Assembly (NCBI RefSeq): GCF_001954195.1
Contig: NZ_MBES01000078.1
Span: forward strand, 124,001 to 188,000
DNA from: Mycobacterium sp. IS-1264
Lineage (GTDB): Bacteria > Actinomycetota > Actinomycetes > Mycobacteriales > Mycobacteriaceae
Length of the DNA: 64,000 nucleotides
Direction: 5' to 3'
A program made the translations under genes and the position numbers. The notes beneath the pieces were generated by a model. It saw only the letters and a program-made list of their open reading frames with translations. It was not told the origin of the DNA and ran no database searches. Every line of letters starts with the position of its first letter. Within the stretch, counting starts at the first letter, position 1. Below are positions 1-7,787 of this stretch, piece by piece.

Positions 1-1
1 T

Positions 2-634
2 ACGGTCAACAACCTCAACGACTTTGCGCAGACACTGAGTGACCAGAGCGAAAACATCGAGCAGGTGCTACACGTCGCCGGTCCCGGTATCGCCAACTTC
101 TACAACATTTACGACCCCGCGCAGGGCACGCTGAACGGCCTGTTGTCGATACCCGAGTTCGCCAACCCGGTGCAGTTCATCTGCGGTGGTTCCTTCGAGA
201 CCGCCGGCGGGCCGGAAGCGCCGGACTACTACAGGCGCGCCGAGCTCTGCCGCGAGCGCCTGGGGCCGGTGCTGCGCCGCCTGGCCGTGAACTACCCGCC
301 GGTGATGTTCCACCCGCTCAACACGATCACCGCGTACAAGGGCCAGATCATCTACGACACCCCGGAAACTCAGGCCAAGGCCGCGACTCCGATTCCGCAG
401 CTGACCTGGATACCCGCGCAAGGCGCGCACCCGCCGGCGCCCACCCAGAACCCGGCGGATCTGCAGAGCCTGCTGCTGCCGACCGCCCCGCAGACCGGCC
501 CCGCACCGGCCGCCACCGGCGCGGGTCCCGCGCCCGGACCTGCTCCGGGCTCGGCGTTCGGTCCGCTGCCCGGCCCCCCGCCGAACCAAGCGCCAAGCGC
601 GCCGGCGCCCACCGACCAGGGTGGTGGCGGATGA
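2..634 (+). CDS. mce4D: Mce4D C-terminal part (partial, 5' end outside window)
   Basis: The reading frame is open from base 2 and ends with TGA at 632-634. It is the C-terminal part of a mammalian-cell-entry substrate-binding protein, which forms part of the periplasmic Mce4 lipid shuttle. Visible are the end of the helical region, a conserved stretch around FICGGSFETAGGPEAPDYYRR, two cysteines, and a long Pro/Ala-rich tail (about residues 140-210 of the visible part), normal for MceC/MceD/MceF proteins. The stop overlaps the next start (ATGA). Assignment to mce4 rather than another mce operon rests on the downstream order lprN, mce4F, two mas genes, then Rv3491-like and otsA, as in M. tuberculosis Rv3496c to Rv3490. 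Mce4 is known for cholesterol import; the substrate here is inferred. Confidence 0.85.
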   Translation, partial: TVNNLNDFAQTLSDQSENIEQVLHVAGPGIANFYNIYDPAQGTLNGLLSIPEFANPVQFICGGSFETAGGPEAPDYYRRAELCRERLGPVLRRLAVNYPPVMFHPLNTITAYKGQIIYDTPETQAKAATPIPQLTWIPAQGAHPPAPTQNPADLQSLLLPTAPQTGPAPAATGAGPAPGPAPGSAFGPLPGPPPNQAPSAPAPTDQGGGG

Positions 635-1794
635 GCCGGATCTTGCTGCGCGGGAGCGCTTTAGCGGCGGGCAGCGTGCTGCTGGCCGGTTGCCAATTCA
701 GCGGGCTGAACTCTCTGGTGATGCCCGGGACCGCCGGCCATGGCGCGGGCGCGTATTCGATCACCGTCGAGATGCCCGACGTTGCGACGCTGCCACAGAA
801 CTCGCCGGTCATGGTCGACGACGTCACCGTCGGCAGCGTCTCCGGCATTTCGGCCGAGCAGCGGTCCGACGGATCCTTCTACGCCGCAGTGAAATTGGCG
901 TTGAACAAGAACGTCGTGTTGCCGGCCAACGCGACCGCGACGGTAGCCCAGACGTCGCTGCTGGGCTCGATGCACATCGACCTCGCCGCCCCCAAGGACA
1001 AGCCGGCTACCGGCAGGCTGAAGGACGGGTCGAAGATCCCGCAGTCCAACACGGGCCGGTATCCCACCACCGAAGAGGTGCTGTCGGCGCTCGGTGTGGT
1101 GGTCAACAAGGGCAATCTCGGTGCGCTGCAAGAGATCACCGACGAGACGTATCAGGCCTTCGCTGGCCGGCAGGACCAGTTCGCCGACTTGATCCCCAGG
1201 CTGTCCGAATTGACCGCCGGACTCAACCGGCAGGTCAACGACATCATCGATGCGGTCGACGGGTTGAACCGATTCTCCGCGACCCTCGCGCGCGACAAGG
1301 ACAACCTGGGCCGGGCGATCGACACGCTGCCCGAAGCCCTTCGCGTGCTCAACAAGAACCGGGACCACATCGTCGACGCGTTCGCCGCCCTCAAACAGCT
1401 GGCGACGGTGACATCCCATGTGCTGTCGAAGACCAAGGTGGACTTCGCCGAGGACCTCAAGGGGCTGTATTCGGTTGCCAAAGCCCTCAACGACAACCGG
1501 AAGAATTTCGTCACCTCGCTGCAGCTGCTGCTGACGTTCCCGTTCCCGAACTTCGGAATCAAGCAAGCCGTGCGCGGCGACTACCTCAACGTGTTCACGA
1601 CCTTCGATCTCACCCTGCGTCGCCTCGGTGAAACATTCTTCACCACAGCGTATTTCGACCCGAACATGGCTCACATGAACGAGATCCTCAACCCGCCCGA
1701 TTTCTTGACCGGCGAATTGGCGAACCTGTCGGGGCAGGCGGCCGACCCGTTCACGATTCCGCCCGGCACGGCTTCGGGTTCTGAAGGGCACTGA
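631..1794 (+). CDS. lprN: Mce4E lipoprotein (LprN)
   Basis: This 387-residue Mce-family lipoprotein is the E subunit of the Mce4 transporter. The N-terminus has a basic start (MSRILLRG), a hydrophobic stretch and a lipobox ending LLAGC, so Cys21 is the expected lipidated residue anchoring it outside the cytoplasmic membrane. The MCE/MlaD domain follows (about residues 45-130, with the PVMVDDVTVGSV strand region), then a long helical region to about residue 330. It overlaps mce4D by 4 bp (ATGA) and precedes mce4F by 12 bp, so the three are co-transcribed and probably translationally coupled. Known role of the family: cholesterol uptake with the YrbE4 permeases, which lie outside this window. 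Confidence 0.92.
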   Translation: MSRILLRGSALAAGSVLLAGCQFSGLNSLVMPGTAGHGAGAYSITVEMPDVATLPQNSPVMVDDVTVGSVSGISAEQRSDGSFYAAVKLALNKNVVLPANATATVAQTSLLGSMHIDLAAPKDKPATGRLKDGSKIPQSNTGRYPTTEEVLSALGVVVNKGNLGALQEITDETYQAFAGRQDQFADLIPRLSELTAGLNRQVNDIIDAVDGLNRFSATLARDKDNLGRAIDTLPEALRVLNKNRDHIVDAFAALKQLATVTSHVLSKTKVDFAEDLKGLYSVAKALNDNRKNFVTSLQLLLTFPFPNFGIKQAVRGDYLNVFTTFDLTLRRLGETFFTTAYFDPNMAHMNEILNPPDFLTGELANLSGQAADPFTIPPGTASGSEGH

Positions 1795-1806
1795 GGGGCG
1801 GCGCAG

Positions 1807-3531
1807 ATGATCGACAAACTGACCAGGATCCAGCTGTGGATTTTCGCGGTGATCACCGCCGTCACGCTGACCATCATGGCGATCTTCTACCTGCGGCTGC
1901 CGGCCACGTTCGGCATCGGAACCTACGGCGTGAGCGCCGACTTCGTCGCGGGCGGCGGCTTGTACAAGAACGCCAACGTCACCTACCGGGGTGTCGAGGT
2001 GGGTCGGGTGGAGTCTGTCGGGCTGAACCCCAACGGGGTTACCGCCGAGATGCGCCTCAACAGCGGCACACCGATCCCGTCGAACGTCACCGCCACCGTC
2101 AAGAGCGTGTCGGCCGTCGGTGAGCAATACATCGACCTGGTGCCGCCTCCCAGTCCGTCGTCGGCCAAGCTGCGCAACGGATCTCGCATCGAGCGGGCCA
2201 ACACCCGGATCGGCCAGGACGTCGCCGACCTGTTGAAGCGGGCGGAGACACTAGTCAACAGCCTCGGTGATACGCGGTTGCGCGAGCTGCTGCACGAGAC
2301 GTTCATCGCGGCCAACGGTTCGGGTCCCGAACTGGCCCGGCTGATCGAGTCGGCCCGGTTGCTGGTGGACGAGGCCAACGTCAACTACCCGCAGGTCTCG
2401 CAGTTGATCGATCAGGCGGGTCCGTTCCTGGAAGCCCAGATCCGTGCCGGCGCCGACATCAAGACGCTGTCGGATGGTTTGGCGCGGTTCACGTCCGATG
2501 TGCGTCAGGCCGACCCGCAGCTTCGCTCGACGTTAGCTAACGCCCCGAGCGCCGCCGACGAGGCCAGCACCGCGTTCTCCGGTATCCGCCCGTCCTTCCC
2601 GGCGCTGGCCGCCAGCCTGGCCAACCTGGGCCGGGTGGGAGTGATCTACCACAAGTCGATCGAGCAGCTGCTGGTGGTCCTGCCCGCGTTGTTCGCCGCG
2701 ATCACCACCGCGGCCGGCGGCGCCCCGCAAGACGAGGGCGCCAAGCTGGACTTCAAGCTCGACCTGAACGACCCGCCGCCGTGCGCCGTCGGCTTCCTTC
2801 CCCCGCCGCTGATGCGAACGCCGGCGGACGAAACGCTGCGGGAGCTCCCGAGGGACATGTACTGCAAGGTCGCGCAGAACGATCCGAGCACGGTGCGCGG
2901 TGCCCGTAACTATCCGTGCCAGGAGTTTCCGGGCAAGCGGGCGCCGACGATCCAGCTGTGCCGCGACCCGAGGGGCTACGTGCCGGTCGGCCGCAACCCG
3001 TGGCGCGGCCCGCCGGTGCCCTACGACACGCCGGTGACGAACGGGCTGAACACGTTGCCGCCCAACAAGTTCCCGTACATCCCACCGGGCGCCGATCCCG
3101 ACCCCGGTACTCCGATCGTCGGCCCACCCCCTCCCGGCGTAGTCCCCGGGCCCGGGCCGGCGCCGCACCAGCCGGCGTACGACCCACCGCCGCCCAACGA
3201 CAACGGGCCGCCGCCGCCGTTCACTTCGTGGCAGCCGCCGGGAATACCTCCCGTGCCGCCCCAGCTCCCGTATCCGAAGTGGCTGCCGCCGCCGCCACCG
3301 CCGGAGGGGATCAATCCTCCACCCGCGGGCCCGGGACCGGAGAAGCCGTGGGGGCCGCCGCCCGGGCAGCCGACGCCGCAGGCCAGCGGTCCGGCCTACG
3401 CCACCTACGACCAGCGCACCGGAGCCTTCGTGGACCCGGCCGGCGGCACTGGTATCTTCGCGCCCGGCGCCAGCGGCGCGTCCGGTGCCGAGAATTGGGT
3501 GGACCTCATGCTTGATCCAAGGCCTCTTTAG
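1807..3531 (+). CDS. mce4F: Mce4F
   Basis: This 574-residue protein is the last of the six Mce subunits. An N-terminal membrane anchor (about residues 8-30, IQLWIFAVITAVTLTIMAIF) is followed by the MCE domain (about 35-120, with YGVSADFVAGGGLYKNANV and the VKSVSAVGEQYIDL strand), a helical coiled region to about 300, and a strongly Pro/Gly-rich tail (about 410-555). The tail is typical of MceF and is why the other five frames of this segment also stay open. The TAG stop overlaps by one base with the GTG chosen for the next gene. Function is inferred from family and operon position: part of the Mce4 sterol import tunnel. Confidence 0.92.
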   Translation: MIDKLTRIQLWIFAVITAVTLTIMAIFYLRLPATFGIGTYGVSADFVAGGGLYKNANVTYRGVEVGRVESVGLNPNGVTAEMRLNSGTPIPSNVTATVKSVSAVGEQYIDLVPPPSPSSAKLRNGSRIERANTRIGQDVADLLKRAETLVNSLGDTRLRELLHETFIAANGSGPELARLIESARLLVDEANVNYPQVSQLIDQAGPFLEAQIRAGADIKTLSDGLARFTSDVRQADPQLRSTLANAPSAADEASTAFSGIRPSFPALAASLANLGRVGVIYHKSIEQLLVVLPALFAAITTAAGGAPQDEGAKLDFKLDLNDPPPCAVGFLPPPLMRTPADETLRELPRDMYCKVAQNDPSTVRGARNYPCQEFPGKRAPTIQLCRDPRGYVPVGRNPWRGPPVPYDTPVTNGLNTLPPNKFPYIPPGADPDPGTPIVGPPPPGVVPGPGPAPHQPAYDPPPPNDNGPPPPFTSWQPPGIPPVPPQLPYPKWLPPPPPPEGINPPPAGPGPEKPWGPPPGQPTPQASGPAYATYDQRTGAFVDPAGGTGIFAPGASGASGAENWVDLMLDPRPL

Positions 3532-4229
3532 TGGGGGCTGCAGTGACCGAAACGACTCAGCGAGTTCGACGGCGCGCATCGCGCGCGGCGGGCCCGGCGA
3601 AGGGCGCCTCGGACGAGGGCTTTACCGCTCGGGTCGACGTATCGGACGGGCCGAAGCGGTCCGCGACGCCCGTCAAGGCCCTCAAATCGGTCAAGCCGCC
3701 ACCGCGGCGGCGGCCGAACCGCGTCCTGGTCGGCTGGATCTCCTTTGCCGCCGCGCTGGTGGCGATCGGGGCGTTGGCGGCCGGCCTGGCGTTCATGCTC
3801 GTCCAACAGCGGCACGCCGAAGCGGCGCAAGCCCGCGACCAACGCTTCGTGGACACCGCGACGCAGACGGTGGTCAACATGTTCAGCTACAAGCAGGACA
3901 ACATCGACGAGAGCGTGAACCGCTTCTACAACGGCACCAGCGGACCGCTGCGCGGCATGCTCGGCGCCAACAACAACATCGAGAACCTCAAGGGCATCTT
4001 CCGCTCGACCAACGCGACGTCGGAGGCCGTCATCAACGGCGCCGCCCTGGAAGGCGTCGACGCGGTCACGGACAACGCCTCGGTGCTGGTATCGGTACGG
4101 GTCACGGTGGCCGACATCGACGGGGTCAACAAGCCGTCCATGCCGTATCGGCTGCGGGTGATCGTGCACGAGGACGAGCAGGGTCGGATGACCGGGTACG
4201 ACCTGAAGTATCCCGACGGGGGCAACTAG
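3531..4229 (+). CDS. Mce-associated membrane protein (Mas, Rv3493c-like)
   Basis: This 232-residue protein has a basic, Arg/Lys/Pro-rich cytoplasmic N-terminus (about 1-60), one membrane helix (about 62-88, VLVGWISFAAALVAIGALAAGLAF) and an extracytoplasmic domain ending GYDLKYPDGGN. That layout is the one of the Mce-associated (Mas) proteins, which are thought to stabilise Mce complexes, for example with LucA/Rv3723. Two GTG starts are possible: 3531, overlapping the mce4F stop, and 3543 (VTETTQ); the choice does not change the domain. It is directly followed by a second mas gene without any gap, so both belong to the mce4 transcript. Confidence 0.88.
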   Translation: MGAAVTETTQRVRRRASRAAGPAKGASDEGFTARVDVSDGPKRSATPVKALKSVKPPPRRRPNRVLVGWISFAAALVAIGALAAGLAFMLVQQRHAEAAQARDQRFVDTATQTVVNMFSYKQDNIDESVNRFYNGTSGPLRGMLGANNNIENLKGIFRSTNATSEAVINGAALEGVDAVTDNASVLVSVRVTVADIDGVNKPSMPYRLRVIVHEDEQGRMTGYDLKYPDGGN

Positions 4230-4739
4230 ATGCGTCGGGTGCCCTGGCCCCGTTTTCGGAGGTGGCTGACGGCCGTCGCGGCCTCCGTGTCGATTGCGCT
4301 CGTGGTCGGGTTGTCCGCGGCGGCAGGGTGGTTCTACTGGGAGCGGGTGGAGACCCGCGGCGAGGCGGCCGCACGCGCGGAGTTGCCTGGCCTGGCGGCC
4401 AAGCGGGTACCCGAGGTCTTCGCCTACGACTACCAGACCGTCGAACGCAGCCTCTCGGCCGCTTACCCGTTGCTGACTCCCGAATATCGCGCGGAGTTTC
4501 AGAAGAGCGCCAACACGCAGATCATCCCCGAGGCCAAGAAGCGCGAGGTGGTGGTCCAGGCCAACGTCGTCGGCGTCGGCGTCATGACTGCCACACGGGA
4601 TTCGGGATCGGTGATGGTCTACATGAACCGCACCGTCAATGACAAGTCACGCCAACCGCTTTACGACGGCAGCCGATTGCGCGTCGACTTCAAAAAAGTC
4701 GGCAAGCAATGGCTGATCGCCTACATCACGCCGATTTAG
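4230..4739 (+). CDS. Mce-associated protein (Mas, Rv3492c-like)
   Basis: This 169-residue protein starts with ATG on the base after the previous stop. A basic N-terminus (MRRVPWPRFRRW) precedes one membrane helix (about 14-36, AVAASVSIALVVGLSAAAGWFYW) and an extracytoplasmic NTF2-like Mas domain ending KVGKQWLIAYITPI. It is the last gene of the mce4 operon: a new promoter begins within 10 bp of its stop. It most likely helps assemble or stabilise the Mce4 complex. It resembles M. tuberculosis Rv3492c in size, position and fold class; no enzymatic motif is visible. Confidence 0.88.
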   Translation: MRRVPWPRFRRWLTAVAASVSIALVVGLSAAAGWFYWERVETRGEAAARAELPGLAAKRVPEVFAYDYQTVERSLSAAYPLLTPEYRAEFQKSANTQIIPEAKKREVVVQANVVGVGVMTATRDSGSVMVYMNRTVNDKSRQPLYDGSRLRVDFKKVGKQWLIAYITPI

Positions 4740-4748
4740 CACTGCGAC

Positions 4749-4786
4749 TTGACCTCAAGTGTTGTTGAGGTTTTAGCGTGGGCGGA
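4749..4786 (+). promoter_or_regulatory. MerR/SoxR-type promoter with leaderless start
   Basis: TTGACC at 4749-4754 and TAGCGT at 4774-4779 are separated by 19 bp, the stretched spacing of MerR-family-activated promoters. Inside the spacer lies an inverted repeat, ACCTCAA (4752-4758) and TTGAGGT (4765-4771), whose half-sites match the SoxR box. The hexamer TAGCGT ends 6 nt before the ATG at 4786, so transcription probably starts at the A of the start codon. No merR/soxR gene is present in the window, so the regulator would act from elsewhere. Confidence 0.75.
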
Positions 4787-5211
4787 TGGACATTGGGATC
4801 AAGAGCGAGATCGCCGAATTGGTCGATCGATACCTGTGCTCACTGGACGAACGCAACTTCGACGAGGACTGGGCGCGTCGATTTTTCACCGAGGATGCGA
4901 CCGTTGCATTTCCGATCGGGAATGCCGAGGGGATCGACGGGATCCTGGCGAATACACGCCATGGCGTGCTGCGCTTCGCCCGGACCCAGCACCTCGGCCT
5001 GAACTACCTGGTCGATGCGAGCCCCAGCGGCGCTGGAGCATCGGCCCGCTGGAACCAGGTCAACCATCACGTTCACCCCGAAGGCGATCTGTTCAGCTCG
5101 GGCACCTGGAGTGAGGCCGATTTTGTGCAACTCCCCGCAGGGTGGAGAATCTCTCGTACCACGATGCATGTCACCTGGACGTCCGGTCGGCCGCCGGACC
5201 GGCAGTCCTGA
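4786..5211 (+). CDS. SnoaL/NTF2-like protein
   Basis: This 141-residue protein has the SnoaL_4 / NTF2-like pattern: an N-terminal helix (EIAELVDRYLCSLDERNFDEDWARRFF), the Phe-Thr-Glu-Asp segment common in this fold, and a long curved sheet ending MHVTWTSG. Such proteins are small-molecule isomerases, cyclases or binding proteins; the substrate here is unknown. It lacks a signal peptide. Its own promoter has MerR/SoxR architecture and almost certainly yields a leaderless mRNA, so the gene is probably induced by a redox-active or electrophilic compound rather than being part of the mce4 operon. It is convergent with the next gene, with a 12-bp perfect hairpin between them. Confidence 0.8.
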   Translation: MDIGIKSEIAELVDRYLCSLDERNFDEDWARRFFTEDATVAFPIGNAEGIDGILANTRHGVLRFARTQHLGLNYLVDASPSGAGASARWNQVNHHVHPEGDLFSSGTWSEADFVQLPAGWRISRTTMHVTWTSGRPPDRQS

Positions 5212-5233
5212 AGGGCACGGGCTAGTCGCGCCC

Positions 5234-5263
5234 GAATTTGATAGCACATGCGCTATCAAATTC
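5234..5263. terminator. Bidirectional hairpin between convergent genes
   Basis: GAATTTGATAGC (5234-5245) and GCTATCAAATTC (5252-5263) form a perfect 12-bp stem with the loop ACATGC. It lies between the stop of the SnoaL-like gene (5211) and the stop of the minus-strand exported protein (5309). No U-tract follows, which is common for mycobacterial terminators. The AT-rich arms stand out from the GC-rich surroundings. A protein-binding palindrome is the alternative, but no start codon is near. Confidence 0.65.
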
Positions 5264-5308
5264 TGAAACACAGCACACCCGCTCGGGTGCGCCGCTAACG
5301 ACGAAAGC

Positions 5309-5887
5309 TCAGTAGCACATCGCAATGCCGTTGCAGTACAACGGATAACGTTGGATCGGGCTGGGTGGCGGCCCGGTCAGCTGCAGCGAGAACGGTTGCT
5401 TCTTCATCTCCGGCTGCATCCCACAGACCGGACCGTGGAGGCTGGTGTGGGTGCCGCTCATGGTTTCGTCGCTGAACGCATAGGTTTCGGTGGACGGCGC
5501 GGTGCCGCCGCCCGGACATGACACGCCGTCGCTCTTATCCACCTTGAAGGTCCACAGCATGCTGGAGTAGCGCGCCCTGCCGCTGAAGTTCTGCAACTTG
5601 TCCGCGCGGCTGATCTGTTCGGGCGTCGCACTCACGACATTCAGAGCGCAGTTCATCGCAAAAACGATCGGGTCGGAATAGTCGTTCATGTTGCGGGTTC
5701 CGGATGGCTGATCGCACAGTGCCGTGATCGTCCAGGTAACCCCCGACACACCGGCCTCGTTGAAGCTGTAGTTGCCATCCGCGGGCGGCCCCACCGCGTG
5801 CGCCGGGTCGCCCGACTCCAGCGCGATTCCGATTGCAACTGCCGAGACAATGCCGGCGCCCGCGGCCAGCGCGCGACGCAGATTCAC
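5309..5887 (-). CDS. Exported protein, Rv3491-like
   Basis: This 192-residue secreted protein of unknown function starts at GTG 5887, chosen because GGGAGGGG lies 4 nt upstream; an ATG at 5911 would add eight residues but has no such site. The signal peptide is about residues 1-30 (NLRRALAAGAGIVSAVAIGIALE, cleavage probably after AHA). The mature part is rich in Ser, Thr and Tyr, has six or so cysteines likely to form disulfides, and ends LYCNGIAMCY. In M. tuberculosis the equivalent Rv3491 sits next to otsA, as here. No catalytic motif is visible. It lies 45 bp beyond the otsA stop on the same strand and could be cotranscribed in the order small protein, otsA; it is separately transcribed from upstream if not. 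Confidence 0.8.
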   Translation of the reverse strand: MNLRRALAAGAGIVSAVAIGIALESGDPAHAVGPPADGNYSFNEAGVSGVTWTITALCDQPSGTRNMNDYSDPIVFAMNCALNVVSATPEQISRADKLQNFSGRARYSSMLWTFKVDKSDGVSCPGGGTAPSTETYAFSDETMSGTHTSLHGPVCGMQPEMKKQPFSLQLTGPPPSPIQRYPLYCNGIAMCY

Positions 5888-5956
5888 AGTGCCCCTCCCT
5901 TCACGCTGCATCGAGTATCACAGCGTTTGGGTGGCAACACCATGGGTGCGCGGCCG

Positions 5957-7438
5957 CTACTTGGCGTCATGGGGATTCGCCTCGGCGAGCGCATCGAGAA
6001 ACGACCGCGCCCAGCGGTCTACGTCGTGGGCGAGCACTTGGCGCCGCAACGCGCGCATCCGGCGCCGCCCGTCTTCGACCGGCTGGTTCAGGGCCGCCTC
6101 GATCGCGTCCTTGACCCCTTCGAGGTCGTGTGGGTTGACCAGATAGGCCTGCCGGAGTTCGGATGCCGCTCCGGTGAATTCGGACAGCACCAGCGCGCCG
6201 CCGAGGTCGCTGCGGCAGGCGACGTATTCCTTGGCCACCAGGTTCATCCCGTCGCGCAGCGGCGTGACCAGCATGACGTCGCTGGCGACGAAGAACGCGA
6301 TGAGCTCCTCGCGCGGCACCGGGCGGTGCAGGTAGTGCACCACCGGGTGACCGACTTCGGCGTATTCGCCGTTGATGTGCCCGACTTGGCGTTCGATGTC
6401 GTTGCGCAGAATCTGGTAGCTCTCCACGCGTTCGCGGCTCGGCGTCGCCAGCTGCACCAGCACGGTGTCGTCGCGTTTGGCGCGACCCTCGGCGAGCAGC
6501 TCGGAAAAGGCCTTCAGCCGGACGTCGATGCCCTTGGTGTAGTCCAGCCGGTCGACGCCGAGCAGGATCTTGCGGGGGTTGCCGAGTTCGGCGCGGATCT
6601 CGCGGGCGCGGTGCCTGATGTTGCGATCGCGGGCCGTGTGGTCGAGCGCGCCGGAGTCGATGGAGATCGGGAAGGCGCCGACGCGAACGGTACGAGACTC
6701 CAGCTCCACCTCACCGAACCGCGACCGCACGCCCACCGCTCCCCGCGAGGTGTTGGCCCCGACCAGCCGGCGGGACAGAAACAGGAAATTCTGGGCACCA
6801 CCGGCCAGGTGGAAGCCCACCAGGTCGGCGCCGAGCAGCCCCTCGATGATCTCGGTGCGCCACGGCATCTGCATGAACAGCTCCACCGGCGGGAACGGGA
6901 TGTGCAGGAAGAAACCGATGGTCACGTCCGGCCGCAGCGTGCGCAGCATCTTCGGGACCAGTTGCAGTTGGTAGTCCTGGACCCAGACCGTGCCGCCCTC
7001 GGCGGCGGCGCGCGAAGCGGCTTCGGCGAAGCGCCGGTTGACGTCGACGTAGCGCTCCCACCATTCGCGGTGGTAGAGCGGCTTGACGATGACGTCGTGG
7101 TACAGCGGCCACAGCGTGGCGTTGGAAAAGCCCTCGTAGTACTGGGCGACGTCGTCGGCGGACAGGCGTACCGGGTGAAGTTGCAGTTCTTCCTGCGTGA
7201 CGGGCTCGTCGACCACGTCCACGACATCGTCGACCACGCCCGGCCAGCCGACCCAGGCCCCGCGCCGGCGGCGCAGGAGCGGCTCTAGTGCGGTGACCAA
7301 GCCGCCCGGGCTGCGTTTCCACGAGGTCGTGCCGTCGGGCAGCCGCTCCAGATCGACGGGCAGCCGATTGGCGACCACCACGAAGTCGGAATCGCCGTAG
7401 TGCCTAGTTTTCGAGTTCTGGCCTCCCTTGGGAGCCAT
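5957..7438 (-). CDS. otsA: Trehalose-6-phosphate synthase
   Basis: This 493-residue GT20 glycosyltransferase makes trehalose 6-phosphate from UDP/ADP-glucose and glucose 6-phosphate, the first step of the OtsAB trehalose pathway in the cytosol. The N-terminus carries [17 protein letters not shown] with the glucose-6-phosphate-binding Arg, then [32 protein letters not shown], the nucleotide-sugar region [20 protein letters not shown] and the C-terminal [18 protein letters not shown]. All motifs are intact and the length is that of mycobacterial OtsA. Its ATG (7438) follows directly on the TAA of a 54-codon gene (7439-7603), so the two are translationally coupled. Trehalose feeds mycolate glycolipids and stress protection. 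Confidence 0.96.
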   Translation of the reverse strand: MAPKGGQNSKTRHYGDSDFVVVANRLPVDLERLPDGTTSWKRSPGGLVTALEPLLRRRRGAWVGWPGVVDDVVDVVDEPVTQEELQLHPVRLSADDVAQYYEGFSNATLWPLYHDVIVKPLYHREWWERYVDVNRRFAEAASRAAAEGGTVWVQDYQLQLVPKMLRTLRPDVTIGFFLHIPFPPVELFMQMPWRTEIIEGLLGADLVGFHLAGGAQNFLFLSRRLVGANTSRGAVGVRSRFGEVELESRTVRVGAFPISIDSGALDHTARDRNIRHRAREIRAELGNPRKILLGVDRLDYTKGIDVRLKAFSELLAEGRAKRDDTVLVQLATPSRERVESYQILRNDIERQVGHINGEYAEVGHPVVHYLHRPVPREELIAFFVASDVMLVTPLRDGMNLVAKEYVACRSDLGGALVLSEFTGAASELRQAYLVNPHDLEGVKDAIEAALNQPVEDGRRRMRALRRQVLAHDVDRWARSFLDALAEANPHDAK

Positions 7439-7603
7439 TTAGGTGTCGAGTTTCGCCGGTCCAATACCGAGCATGGACAAGAAAATGCGGCACTCGTCGG
7501 CGTCGTTGGCGTAGGCCGCGACGACACGCCTGGCCTGGCTGGCGGTGCTGTCAGCCAGCGGCTCCACATCGCCGAGTTCGCCAGGATCAGATTTCGTAGG
7601 CAT
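7439..7603 (-). CDS. Small conserved protein coupled to otsA (Rv3489-like)
   Basis: A 54-codon gene, ATG at 7603 and TAA at 7439-7441, whose stop abuts the otsA ATG with zero spacing. The product begins MPTKSDPGELGDVEPL and ends IFLSMLGIGPAKLDT. It is acidic, with one cysteine in a DADECRIFL segment and no membrane helix or signal. The C-terminal part looks like a short amphipathic helical domain. A TANNNT hexamer (TAGAGT, 7615-7610) ends 6 nt before the ATG, so the mRNA is probably leaderless and carries otsA as second cistron. M. tuberculosis has a similar-sized gene (Rv3489) at this place. Function unknown; a regulator or partner of OtsA is only a guess. Confidence 0.8.
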   Translation of the reverse strand: MPTKSDPGELGDVEPLADSTASQARRVVAAYANDADECRIFLSMLGIGPAKLDT

Positions 7604-7609
7604 GACATA

Positions 7610-7615
7610 ACTCTA
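7610..7615 (-). promoter_or_regulatory. -10 hexamer of the otsA operon
   Basis: On the minus strand TAGAGT reads 7615 to 7610 and is followed by TATGTC and then the ATG at 7603. The start codon thus lies at the expected +1, giving a leaderless transcript for the small gene and otsA. No Shine-Dalgarno sequence is present, which agrees. Confidence 0.55.
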
Positions 7616-7787
7616 TGCGACGCGAATATTTGCCCGCAGGTAGTCGCAGTATGGGCGTCGTTGCGGGTTGGGATCAACCCAGCGATGACTGTGCTCGGCA
7701 CTGGCCGTAAGCTGCAAAGAGTCGATTCGGGCATTTACGGATCGATGTCAACTTGTAACGAGCCCGACAACAAGGTAGGTGGGCGGA

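Noticed and set aside
661-2127. Minus-strand open frame across mce4E and mce4F
   Set aside because: Composition is His/Arg/Gly/Val-rich without motifs; the plus-strand genes have clear domains and a lipobox.
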